Of a stretch of DNA of 64,000 nucleotides, positions 25,912-34,569 are shown in pieces. A model generated the notes under the pieces. It was not told where the DNA came from. It made no database searches and saw only the letters and a list, made by a program, of their open reading frames with translations. Position 1 is the stretch's first letter. Each line of letters begins with the position of its first letter. Position numbers and translations under genes: made by a program. The stretch comes from CAVSMC01 sp963798655 (lineage in GTDB: Bacteria; Pseudomonadota; Gammaproteobacteria; Burkholderiales; Casimicrobiaceae). The stretch spans positions 1 to 64,000 of the forward strand of contig CAWCUH010000004.1 in the NCBI GenBank assembly GCA_963798655.1, given 5' to 3'.

Positions 25912-27549
25912 CTACGCGGTCAATCGGCGCAGCGCGTCGAGCGGCAGGCGCTGTCGCGCGGCGTCGTAGTCGGCCCACGGGTCGCGCCGCGACGCGACGA
26001 CGTCGACGGCGTTGCGCCAGTTGAAATGCGCGCCGCGGACGTCGTCGTCGAGCAGGCTCCACTCGATCGGCATCGACACCGGCAGCCCCGGGCGCGCGCG
26101 CAACGCGTACGCGGCGATGGCGCTCGCGCCCTCGGCGTTGCGAAGATAGTCGACGAAGACGCGGCCGGGCCGCGCGTTCCTGCTCGCCGACGCGGTGAAC
26201 ACGTCCGGGTACGTTGCGGCGAGATGCCGCGCAACCGCGGCGGCGAACGCTTTCGCCTCGCTCCACGCATAGCGACGCTCGATCGGCAGCACGAAGTGCA
26301 GGCCCTTGCCGCCCGTCGTCTTCAGGAACCAGCGCACGCCGATATCGTCGAGCAACGCGCGCACCCGCCCGGCCGCCTCGCGAAATACGCTCCACGCCAG
26401 CTCCGCGTCGGGATCGAGGTCGAGCGTGATCCGATCCGGCCGATCGATACGCTTCGCGCTCGATCCCCACGTGTGCAGCTCGAAAGCGCCGTTTTGCACC
26501 GCCTCGACCAGCGCGCGCAGGTTCGGCAGCAGCACGTACGGCGCCTGGGGATCGCCGACGTTGCCCTGCTCGCGACCCATGTGCTTCTGGAAAAAGCATT
26601 GTGCGATGTCGCCGCCGGTGCAGCGAACGAGCGCGAGCGGCCGCTGTGCGATCTGCGGCAGCAGCCAGGGCGCCATTCGCTCGTGGTAGCGCGCGACATC
26701 GAGCTTCGTCGCACCGTCCGCGTGCGCGATCGGGCGATCGGGATGCGTGATCGTCACGCCGGCGATCTTCACCGGCGCGGCATGCGGGCGTGCGCTCGGT
26801 CTGTCTCGCGCCGGCTCGCGTGACGCGACGGGCAACTCGTCGCGCACGCGGCACTTCAACTCCCGCCACGAGCGCGCGCGGCCGCTTTCGTACGGCGCTC
26901 CACGACGCTTCGCGATCAGCCCGGCGAGACCGAGCCCGCACGCCTCGCGCAGCAGGCTCGAGCCGTCGCCGGCGAGCTCGCCCGAGAACACGAGCGGCCC
27001 CGGCGCCGGATCGCCGAGCAGCCGCGACAGCCGCTCGCGTCGCTCGGCGAGCGGCCGCTCGCGCAGGTCCTCGCCGTCGATGAACATCGCGTCGAACAGC
27101 GCATAGCGCGCACGCTCGTCGTCGCCGCTCGCACCGCCCTCGTCGTTCACCAGCACCGCTTCGCCGTCGAGCCACGCATCGCCGGCGCCGAGCTGCGCGA
27201 CCGCGCGAGCGATCGCCGGATAGCGCGTCGTGCAGTCGTCGCCATGCGCCGTGTACAGCGTCACACGGCCGGCCATGTTGCGCGCGAGCACGCGCTCGCC
27301 GTCGAAGTCGATCTCGTAGAGCCAATCCTCCCCGGTCGGCGGCCATACCGTCGGCATCGCCGTTTGCGGCGCGATGAAGTCGGGTATCGCCGCGGTGCGT
27401 GCGCGCGCCCCCCGTCCGCGCGAGACCGTCGCGTTCTTGCGTCGGGCTGTTGCCGGGCCGCTCGCCTGGCGCGGCGACGTTCGCAGCGATCGCACGTGCG
27501 GTCGATCAGGCGCGCTTGCGCGTCGATGCACGGTGCGACGACGCAGCAC
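25912..27549 (-). CDS. ligD: LigD-type protein: degenerate ligase domain plus NHEJ polymerase
   Basis: 545 aa from GTG 27549, in LIG-POL order as in Bacillus LigD. The ligase half (residues about 50-245) keeps motif III (WLDGEAVLV), FDAMFIDGEDLRERPL and motif V (LAGLIAKRRG). Motif I, normally E-(I/V)-K-x-D-G-x-R, reads YEIDFDGER: the adenylated Lys is Asp81 (27307-27309). The following RNG is replaced by AHG, and no OB-fold separates motif V from the polymerase. The polymerase half is intact, with DRITLDLDPD (metal-binding Asp pair near residue 376) and FLKTTGGKGLHFVLP. Probably an end-processing polymerase without ligation activity. It overlaps ku by 44 nt. Confidence 0.88.
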   Translation of the reverse strand: MLRRRTVHRRASAPDRPHVRSLRTSPRQASGPATARRKNATVSRGRGARARTAAIPDFIAPQTAMPTVWPPTGEDWLYEIDFDGERVLARNMAGRVTLYTAHGDDCTTRYPAIARAVAQLGAGDAWLDGEAVLVNDEGGASGDDERARYALFDAMFIDGEDLRERPLAERRERLSRLLGDPAPGPLVFSGELAGDGSSLLREACGLGLAGLIAKRRGAPYESGRARSWRELKCRVRDELPVASREPARDRPSARPHAAPVKIAGVTITHPDRPIAHADGATKLDVARYHERMAPWLLPQIAQRPLALVRCTGGDIAQCFFQKHMGREQGNVGDPQAPYVLLPNLRALVEAVQNGAFELHTWGSSAKRIDRPDRITLDLDPDAELAWSVFREAAGRVRALLDDIGVRWFLKTTGGKGLHFVLPIERRYAWSEAKAFAAAVARHLAATYPDVFTASASRNARPGRVFVDYLRNAEGASAIAAYALRARPGLPVSMPIEWSLLDDDVRGAHFNWRNAVDVVASRRDPWADYDAARQRLPLDALRRLTA

Positions 27550-28408
27550 GCGACGCGGCGCGCTTGCGTGGCGGCGCCTTTTCCTCGGTGGGCCCGGCTT
27601 TCTTTCGCGCCGGCTTTCCCTCGAGGCTGCGCTGCAGTGCGGCCATCAGGTCGATTACCTGCGCGCCGCCGCGCGCCGCCCTGCCTTCGCGCGCCGGCTG
27701 CACAACCGCTTCCGTCTTGCCCTCCTTCACGCGACGCTCGATCTCCTCCTCGAGTTGAGCGCGGTACGTGTCGTGGTACTTCTCCGGCTCCCATTTCTCC
27801 GTCATGTCGTCGATCAGCCGCTTCGCGAGCGCGAGCTCCTTGTCGTTCACGCCGGACTTCGTTCCCGACTCCGGCAGCTCGAATTCCGCCGGGTCGAGGA
27901 TCTCGTCGTGCCAGCGCAGGATTTCGAGCGCGAGCGCGTCGCCGACCGGCATGACGGCAGCGAGATACTGCTTCGTGCGCAGCACGACGTGCGCGATGCC
28001 GACCTTGCCGCTGTCCCTGAGCGCGTCGCGCAGCAGCGCATAGCCCTTTTCGCCGCGCTTGCCGGGCGCGAGCCGGTACGGCGTCTCGTAATAGGCCGGC
28101 TCGATCCGGCCGGCGTCGACGAAGCCGACGATCTCGACCGTCTGCGTCGCTTTCGGATTCGCCGCCTTGAAGTCGGCGTCCGTCAGGATCACGTAGCGCC
28201 CGCTCTCGTATTCGTAGCCCTTGACGATGTCCTCCTTCGCCACCGGCTTGCCGCTCACCTTGTTGATCCGCTGGTAGCCGACCGGCGACATGTCGCGCTT
28301 GTCGATCCAGTCGAGGTCGAACGACGTGCTTCGGGCGCCCGGATACAGGTCGACCGGGATGTTGACAAGGCCGAAGGCGATTGCACCTTTCCAGACGACA
28401 CGAGCCAT
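27506..28408 (-). CDS. ku: Ku, non-homologous end-joining protein
   Basis: Binds DNA double-strand ends as a homodimeric ring and recruits LigD. 300 aa from ATG 28408 (MARVVWKGAIAFGLVNIPV, the typical opening); the frame continues upstream without homology. The Ku core includes FDLDWIDKRDMSPVGYQRIN, VKGYEYESGRYVILTDADF, and SYET-type ETPYRLAPGKRGEKGYALL. The C-terminal tail is rich in Lys/Arg/Ala, as in other bacterial Ku proteins. It overlaps ligD, forming a two-gene NHEJ operon. Confidence 0.96.
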   Translation of the reverse strand: MARVVWKGAIAFGLVNIPVDLYPGARSTSFDLDWIDKRDMSPVGYQRINKVSGKPVAKEDIVKGYEYESGRYVILTDADFKAANPKATQTVEIVGFVDAGRIEPAYYETPYRLAPGKRGEKGYALLRDALRDSGKVGIAHVVLRTKQYLAAVMPVGDALALEILRWHDEILDPAEFELPESGTKSGVNDKELALAKRLIDDMTEKWEPEKYHDTYRAQLEEEIERRVKEGKTEAVVQPAREGRAARGGAQVIDLMAALQRSLEGKPARKKAGPTEEKAPPRKRAASRAASSHRASTRKRA

Positions 28409-28632
28409 TCGAACTTCCGCAGAAGGGGCCGCCCCGCGCGCGCAACGGCGGCGCACGGCGCTTCGAGCCGGAACGCAACACCCGGCAAGACACATACCAG
28501 TGGATCGCCTTTGCGATTCAACGGCCTGCGCTCGCGTTACGGCGGGCGTTGCGATCAATTGCCGTGCGCGAATGAAGAAATTGCATCGCAGCGGCGCAGT
28601 ATCATGGCGATTCGCACTGCGTCAGCCACGCC

Positions 28633-29280
28633 ATGCCCTCTCTCACCGAGCGCCTCGCCGCCTGCTACAGCGGCGCCGTCCACGACGTGCTTCGCCAGAT
28701 GGGACACGAGCACATCGTGCTACCGCCATCGATCAAGGCGATCGCGCCGGCGACGAAGCTCGCCGGCCCCGTCTGGACCGTCGCCGGCCACATCGATCGC
28801 ACGAAAACGCGCGACGATACGTTGCGTGGCTGGTGCACGCTGCTTGCGCGAGCGCCGTCCGGCCACGTCGTCGTCTGCCAGCCGAACAATCACGAGGTCG
28901 CGCTGATGGGCGAGCTCTCCGCGCAGACGCTCGCGGCGCGTGGCGTGCTGGGCTACGTCGTCGACGGCGGCTCCCGCGACACCGAGCTCGTGCTCGCGCA
29001 CGGCTTTCCGGTGTTCTGCTCGTTCCTGACGCCCTCGGATATCGTCGCGCGCTGGATTCCCGATCGTTACGGCGAGCCGGTGACGATCGGCGAGGTCACC
29101 ATCACGACCGGCGACTACCTGCTCGGCGATCGCGACGGCGTGGTCATCATTCCGCGCGCGCTCGCGGAGGAGGTCGTGACCAAGACGGAGCAAGTGGTCG
29201 CCACCGAAACCGAGATGCGCCGCGCGCTGGTGTCGGGAATGGATCCGGTCGAAGCCTACGATCGCTATGGCAAGTTCTGA
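28633..29280 (+). CDS. RraA-like aldolase-fold protein
   Basis: 215 aa, RraA/HMG-aldolase family. Family blocks: CYSGAVHDVLRQMG, GELSAQTLAARGVLGYVVDG with GGSRDTELV (canonical G-x-x-R-D), and LLGDRDGVVIIPRALAEEV. Members include 4-hydroxy-4-methyl-2-oxoglutarate aldolase and non-catalytic RNase E regulators; next to UxaA-type genes a metabolic role on a keto acid is more likely. The stop overlaps the next gene's start by 14 nt. A -10-like TATCAT lies at 28600-28605. Confidence 0.87.
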   Translation: MPSLTERLAACYSGAVHDVLRQMGHEHIVLPPSIKAIAPATKLAGPVWTVAGHIDRTKTRDDTLRGWCTLLARAPSGHVVVCQPNNHEVALMGELSAQTLAARGVLGYVVDGGSRDTELVLAHGFPVFCSFLTPSDIVARWIPDRYGEPVTIGEVTITTGDYLLGDRDGVVIIPRALAEEVVTKTEQVVATETEMRRALVSGMDPVEAYDRYGKF

Positions 29281-29554
29281 CGTGCTGTTGCTCGCGCGCG
29301 GCGACAATGTCGCCGTCGCGATCCGCGCGCTTGCCGCCGGTGCGATCGTCACGATCGGCGACGCGAGCGTCAACGTCGAGCGCGCCGTCGGCGTCGGCCA
29401 CAAGATCGCCGCGCGCGCGATCGCAGCCGGCGAGCCGATCGTCAAGTACGGCTGCCCGATCGGACGCGCGACGCGCGCGATCGCTCCCGGCGACTACGTG
29501 CACACGCACAACGTCGCGAGCGACTACCTGCCGACGTACACGCTGCCCGGCTGA
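29267..29554 (+). CDS. UxaA-family dehydratase, small SAF-domain subunit
   Basis: 95 aa, only the N-terminal SAF domain of altronate/galactarate dehydratases: VNVERAVGVGHKIAARAIAA, GEPIVKYGCPIGRATRAI and the closing PGDYVHTHNVASDYLP. In many genomes this domain is fused to the catalytic part; here it is a separate gene ending 6 nt before the catalytic subunit. The two should form one enzyme. Confidence 0.88.
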   Translation: MASSDVLLLARGDNVAVAIRALAAGAIVTIGDASVNVERAVGVGHKIAARAIAAGEPIVKYGCPIGRATRAIAPGDYVHTHNVASDYLPTYTLPG

Positions 29555-29560
29555 CAGGCG

Positions 29561-30748
29561 ATGCGAGGCTACGCGCGCGCCGACGGGCGCAAGGGCATCC
29601 GCAACGTGATCGTCGTCGCATATCTCGTCGAGTGCGCGCATCACGTCGCGCGCGCGATAGCGGGCGCGTACGCCGATCGCGACGTGCATCTGATCGGCTT
29701 CTCCGGCTGCTATCCGAATGCGTACGCGTTCGCGATGATGGAAAAGCTCTGCACGCATCCGAACGTCGGCGCGGCGCTGCTCGTCTCGCTCGGATGCGAA
29801 GGCTTCGACAAGCGCGCGCTCGCGCGCTCGATCGCCGCGTGCGGCCGCCCGGTCGAGACGCTCGCGATCCAGGCGGTCGGCGGCACGGCGAAGACGATCG
29901 CCGCCGGACGCGCATGGATCGACGCGACGCTGCCGGTGCTCGATTCGCAGCCGACCGAGCCGATGCGCGTCGACGAGCTCGTCGTCGGCACGATCTGCGG
30001 CGGCTCCGACGCGACATCGGGATTGACGGCCAATCCGGCGATGGGCATCGCGTTCGATCGTCTGGTCGCCGACGGCGCACGCACCATCTTCGAGGAAACC
30101 GGCGAGCTGATCGGCATGGAGCGGCTGATGGCCGCGCGCGCGGCGCGACCGGAGTTGGCGCCGGAGCTCGAAGCGAGCGTCGCGAAGGCGGCGCGCTACT
30201 ACGCGACGCTCGGCTATGCGAGCTTTGCGCCGGGCAATGCCGATGGAGGACTCACGACTATCGAGGAGAAGTCGCTCGGCGCGTACGCGAAGTCCGGGCA
30301 GTCGCAGATCGCGGGCATCGTCAAGCCCGGGATCGAGCCGCCGTCGCCCGGCTTGTATCTGCTCGATGTCGTGCCGGACGGCGAAGTGCGCTACGGATTT
30401 CCAAACATCAACGACAACGCCGAGATCGCCGAGCTCATCGCGTGCGGCTCGCACGTGATCCTGTTCTCGACGGGTCGCGGCTCGGTCGTCGGGTCGGCGA
30501 TCTCGCCGGTGATCAAGGTATGCGCGAATCCCGAGACCTACCGGCGGATGAGCGACGACATGGACGTCGACGCCGGCCGCGTGCTCGAAGGTCGCGCGAG
30601 CCTTGCCGATGTCGGTCGCGAAGTCTACGAGCGGTTGATCGCCGTCGGCCAGGGCGCGCGCACGAAGTCCGAGGCGCTCGGTCACCGCGAGTTCGTGCTC
30701 ACCTACAAGAGCTTCGAGCCGCTCGGACCCGCTTGCCTGCCGAGATGA
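29561..30748 (+). CDS. UxaA-family dehydratase, large subunit
   Basis: 395 aa. Iron-dependent sugar-acid dehydratase catalytic part. Starts GYARADGRKGIRNVIVVAYL, the usual opening of the C-terminal UxaA domain. Conserved blocks: SLGCEGFD, IQAVGGTAKTIAAGRAW, GTICGGSDATSGLTANPAMG, FEETGELIGMERLM, LTTIEEKSLGAYAKSG and FSTGRGSVVGSAISPVIKV. It pairs with the SAF subunit and the RraA-like protein just upstream. The substrate is probably an aldonate or aldarate; it differs in architecture from the full-length paralogue at 40809-42335. Confidence 0.88.
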   Translation: MRGYARADGRKGIRNVIVVAYLVECAHHVARAIAGAYADRDVHLIGFSGCYPNAYAFAMMEKLCTHPNVGAALLVSLGCEGFDKRALARSIAACGRPVETLAIQAVGGTAKTIAAGRAWIDATLPVLDSQPTEPMRVDELVVGTICGGSDATSGLTANPAMGIAFDRLVADGARTIFEETGELIGMERLMAARAARPELAPELEASVAKAARYYATLGYASFAPGNADGGLTTIEEKSLGAYAKSGQSQIAGIVKPGIEPPSPGLYLLDVVPDGEVRYGFPNINDNAEIAELIACGSHVILFSTGRGSVVGSAISPVIKVCANPETYRRMSDDMDVDAGRVLEGRASLADVGREVYERLIAVGQGARTKSEALGHREFVLTYKSFEPLGPACLPR

Positions 30749-30750
30749 CG

Positions 30751-30880
30751 AGGGTCAGAGTGCTCGCGAGATGACGAGGGTCAGAGTACTCGTGCCGGCC
30801 GCGCATCCGTGGCGACAATGGCCTGCCGCGCAGCCAGACGCACTCTGACCCTATTCACCTGCTATTGCACTCTGACCCTC
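30751..30880. repeat. AGGGTCAGAGT repeat cluster (family B), two direct and two inverted
   Basis: AGGGTCAGAGTGC at 30751 and AGGGTCAGAGTAC at 30777, then inverted copies (ACTCTGACCCT at 30842-30852, GCACTCTGACCCT at 30868-30879). The inverted pairs can form a long nested hairpin. It lies between the converging UxaA large-subunit and DAHP synthase genes. The same layout recurs at 61874-62000. Confidence 0.85.
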
Positions 30881-30887
30881 TGTTGCT

Positions 30888-31973
<1,086 letters not shown>

Positions 31974-32076
31974 CGAGGGGGACACCACGCGGGCCGCACC
32001 CGCGGCCGCGAATGCGTCATTGTCCCATACCCCAGACGCCGGCCGCGCCGATTACCCCGGCGACACGCGATGGCGG

Positions 32077-32109
32077 TAGAATGGCCGGATTACATGCATA
32101 GGCAAGCAT
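32077..32109 (+). promoter_or_regulatory. marR promoter with possible operator
   Basis: A -10 hexamer TAGAAT (32077-32082) is followed by an imperfect dyad, TACATGC...GCATTGA (core ATGC-N8-GCAT, 32094-32109), just before the marR start at 32117. The site would overlap the transcription start, where MarR-type repressors often bind their own promoter. Confidence 0.4.
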
Positions 32110-32116
32110 TGACCCC

Positions 32117-32569
32117 ATGCCCCTGCCCCCTGCTCGGCTCCAAGACTACAAGGCGCGCGGATTCGAGTGCTTCGCCGGCAACGCGAGGATGGCGGCGCGC
32201 GCAGCGACGAAGCTCTACGACGAGCACCTGCGGCCGTCGGGCCTTCGTGCGACGCAGCTTGCCGTGCTGTGGGCGGTGCTCGCGCTCGAGCCGGTCACCG
32301 CGCGGCGAATCGCAAGCACGATCGTCAGCGACGAAACGACGCTGTCGCGCAACCTGAAGGTGCTGGCCGCCGACGGGCTGATCGACCTCGTCCCCGGTGA
32401 GGACCGTCGCGAGCGCCTCGTGAGGCTCACTCGCGCGGGACGCCGTGCGCTCGAGCGCGCGCTGCCGCTGTGGGAGCAGGCGCAGGCCGACATGCGCGAC
32501 AAGCTCGGCGCGGCCGGCGCCGACACGCTGACCCGGGGCATGCTGAATCTCGCCGCGCTCGCGCGTTAG
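32117..32569 (+). CDS. MarR-family regulator
   Basis: 150 aa winged-helix repressor. The helix-turn-helix and wing are visible as TARRIASTIVSDETTLSRNL followed by KVLAADGLIDLVPGEDRRER, the standard MarR D-x-R wing. The flanking helices form the dimer region. The neighbour downstream is a small membrane protein that it may control. The effector is unknown. Confidence 0.9.
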   Translation: MPLPPARLQDYKARGFECFAGNARMAARAATKLYDEHLRPSGLRATQLAVLWAVLALEPVTARRIASTIVSDETTLSRNLKVLAADGLIDLVPGEDRRERLVRLTRAGRRALERALPLWEQAQADMRDKLGAAGADTLTRGMLNLAALAR

Positions 32570-32592
32570 CACGCCACGGCGGAAAGCCCGGA

Positions 32593-32928
32593 TTGACCGC
32601 TGCGCTCACGTCGTTGTCCGCGCTCGCGCTCGCCGCTCTCGCCGCGCATTTCTGGCGGTCCACTGACTTCGCGCTGGCCGCGATCGCGCTTGCGACGATC
32701 GCGCCTCTGTTCGTGCGACGTCCGTTGGCCGCGCGCACCGTGCAGGTCGCGCTGGCGCTCGGCACGCTCGAATGGCTGCGCACGCTCGCTGCGCTTCTCG
32801 CGACAAGGCAGTCGACCGGAGCGCCGTACGCACGCCTCGCGCTGATCCTCGGTGCAGTCGCGGTCGCAACCGCGCTGTGCGCGCTCGCGTTCGAGTCGCG
32901 CGCGATGCGCGCGCGCTACGGCCGCTAG
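32593..32928 (+). CDS. Small four-helix membrane protein
   Basis: 111 aa from TTG 32593 with GGAAAG upstream; no ATG/GTG start suits the hydrophobic part. Four membrane helices are predicted, including LAAIALATIAPLFV, VQVALALGTLEWLRTLAALL and LALILGAVAVATALCALAF. No family was recognised. It follows marR by 23 nt and overlaps the converging DapA-family gene by 4 nt. Function unknown; a MarR-controlled membrane protein is plausible. Confidence 0.55.
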   Translation: MTAALTSLSALALAALAAHFWRSTDFALAAIALATIAPLFVRRPLAARTVQVALALGTLEWLRTLAALLATRQSTGAPYARLALILGAVAVATALCALAFESRAMRARYGR

Positions 32929-33821
32929 AGCGCCGGCAGTCGGGCGACGAAGCGCTCCATCATCGCGAGCCCGAACGCCGACGGCTGCAGGCACGGCGCG
33001 CGATCGATCACGTCGGGCAGCCCGAGCCTGCGGGCGACGATGCGCTTGCCGTAGCAGATGAACGTGTCGAGCGAGCTCATCATGAACGCGATCAGCGGTG
33101 CGATGTCGCGATACATGCGCTCGGCTTCGACATCGCCGCCGCCGCGCGCCATCTGCTCGTAGATCGCCACCTGGACGTCGAAGCACTCCGGCGCCGGGAT
33201 GATTCCGACGCAACCGGCGCGCAGCGCATCGACGATCTCGAGCCCGGCGCGGCCGTTGAATACGCGGCAGGCGCCGGCCGTGTCGGCGACGAGCCGCTCG
33301 ACGACGTGCGCGGGCGCCTCGGCCTTGATCAGGCAGACGTTCGGATGGTTGCGGTTCAGCGTGACGAGACCCGCGTTCGACAAGCCGGCGGCGAGGAACT
33401 GCGCGGCATTCTGCACGGCGAGCGGAAGATCGCTCTTCGCCGCGACGTCGCCAAAAAAGCGCAGGTATTCGCGTTCGGCATAGCCGGCGATCGGCGGCGG
33501 CTGCAGGATCGCCCACGCGGCACCGGCGCTCTTCGCCGCGCGCGCGAACTCGACCTGGCCATGCACCGACGGCTCGGCCACGGTGACCGCGAGCGGCAGC
33601 CGGCCCGCGAGCGCCTCGGCGGTCCAGTCGAGGATCTGCCGGCGCTCGCGCACGTCGAGCTTGTTCGTTTCGGTCGCGAGCCCGAGCACCGCAACGCCGT
33701 GCGCGCGATGACGCACCGCCGCCTCTACCTGCGCGACGATCGGCTCGCGCTGCGGCCGGCCATCGGCGTCGAAGAACGCGTAGAGGATCGGATAGATGCC
33801 GTGAAACGACGCCGCGTCCAT
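32925..33821 (-). CDS. DapA-family lyase/dehydratase
   Basis: 298 aa, (beta/alpha)8 barrel of the dihydrodipicolinate synthase/N-acetylneuraminate lyase family. The opening GIYPILYAFFDADGRPQRE and GVAVLGLATETNKLDVRERR are family-like. The Schiff-base Lys is in CLIKAEAP. The usual catalytic Tyr region (PYY) reads LQPPPIAGY, so it is not an orthodox DapA. In this cluster a keto-deoxy sugar-acid dehydratase or aldolase is likely. Its ATG overlaps the stop of the upstream cupin gene (ATGA). Last gene of the large minus-strand catabolic block. Confidence 0.83.
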   Translation of the reverse strand: MDAASFHGIYPILYAFFDADGRPQREPIVAQVEAAVRHRAHGVAVLGLATETNKLDVRERRQILDWTAEALAGRLPLAVTVAEPSVHGQVEFARAAKSAGAAWAILQPPPIAGYAEREYLRFFGDVAAKSDLPLAVQNAAQFLAAGLSNAGLVTLNRNHPNVCLIKAEAPAHVVERLVADTAGACRVFNGRAGLEIVDALRAGCVGIIPAPECFDVQVAIYEQMARGGGDVEAERMYRDIAPLIAFMMSSLDTFICYGKRIVARRLGLPDVIDRAPCLQPSAFGLAMMERFVARLPAL

Positions 33822-34474
33822 CAATCGTCCGGCGCGCACAGCGGCATCGAAAGAAACACGCCGAACTCCTGCGCGAAATCGACGCTGACGCGCGCGTGCA
33901 CCCGTCCCTGCTCGTCGTGGAAGCGCGACGGCGTGGCGAGCGGGAACACCGCCTCGTGCCAGATGTTCGGATGAATGTAGAGACCGCGGCCGCCGTCGAC
34001 GTAGAAGGTCACGAAATCGGCCGGTGTCACGTCGTCGCCGGGCAGCGCGAGCGCGGTGACGAACGGCGCGCCGTCGAGCGGAAAGAACAGCTGGCCTCCG
34101 TCGGGGTGATAGTTCGCATGCCACAGCAGCAGCCGCTCCCGCGGCGCCGCGTCGCGATCCTCGCCGACGGCGTCCTCCGGGTTGCGCGACCAGCCGAGCA
34201 GGTATTCGTCGTTCACCGCGCTGTTTCGGCCGTACATCGCGTCGCCCCGCCACCAGAACTCGAACGTTCCGACCGCGGTCCCGCCCTGATCTCCGGTATC
34301 GGGGTCGACCGGCCGGCGACCCGCCGACGGCCATCGCACGATCTCGATCGCGCAATCGTGCGGGTCGTCGACGAGCCGACCGTAACCCTCGAGCGAGCGC
34401 GCGGTCGCACGCACCAGCGGCGTCTCGTGCCACGGCAGCGATGCAGGGACACCGGGGTTGAGGTAATCGATCAC
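33821..34474 (-). CDS. Ureidoglycolate-lyase-like cupin protein
   Basis: 217 aa from GTG 34474. Cupin-like blocks HANYHPDGGQLFFPLDGAPF, DFVTFYVDGGRGLYIHPNIW and RVSVDFAQEFGVFLSMPL fit the ureidoglycolate lyase superfamily (compare H-P-x-x-x-Q-x-F and G-x-x-W/I-H). No other allantoin genes are present, so a sugar-acid lyase role is more in keeping with the neighbours. Translationally coupled to the DapA-family gene. Confidence 0.68.
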   Translation of the reverse strand: MIDYLNPGVPASLPWHETPLVRATARSLEGYGRLVDDPHDCAIEIVRWPSAGRRPVDPDTGDQGGTAVGTFEFWWRGDAMYGRNSAVNDEYLLGWSRNPEDAVGEDRDAAPRERLLLWHANYHPDGGQLFFPLDGAPFVTALALPGDDVTPADFVTFYVDGGRGLYIHPNIWHEAVFPLATPSRFHDEQGRVHARVSVDFAQEFGVFLSMPLCAPDD

Positions 34475-34569
34475 ACGCGATACCCGACGAGTTGGATTGC
34501 AGGACGAGTCAGCGCGCCGCCCCGGTAGCGATCGATGCCGGCTGCGCTCGCCTTTCGATTCACTCGGGC

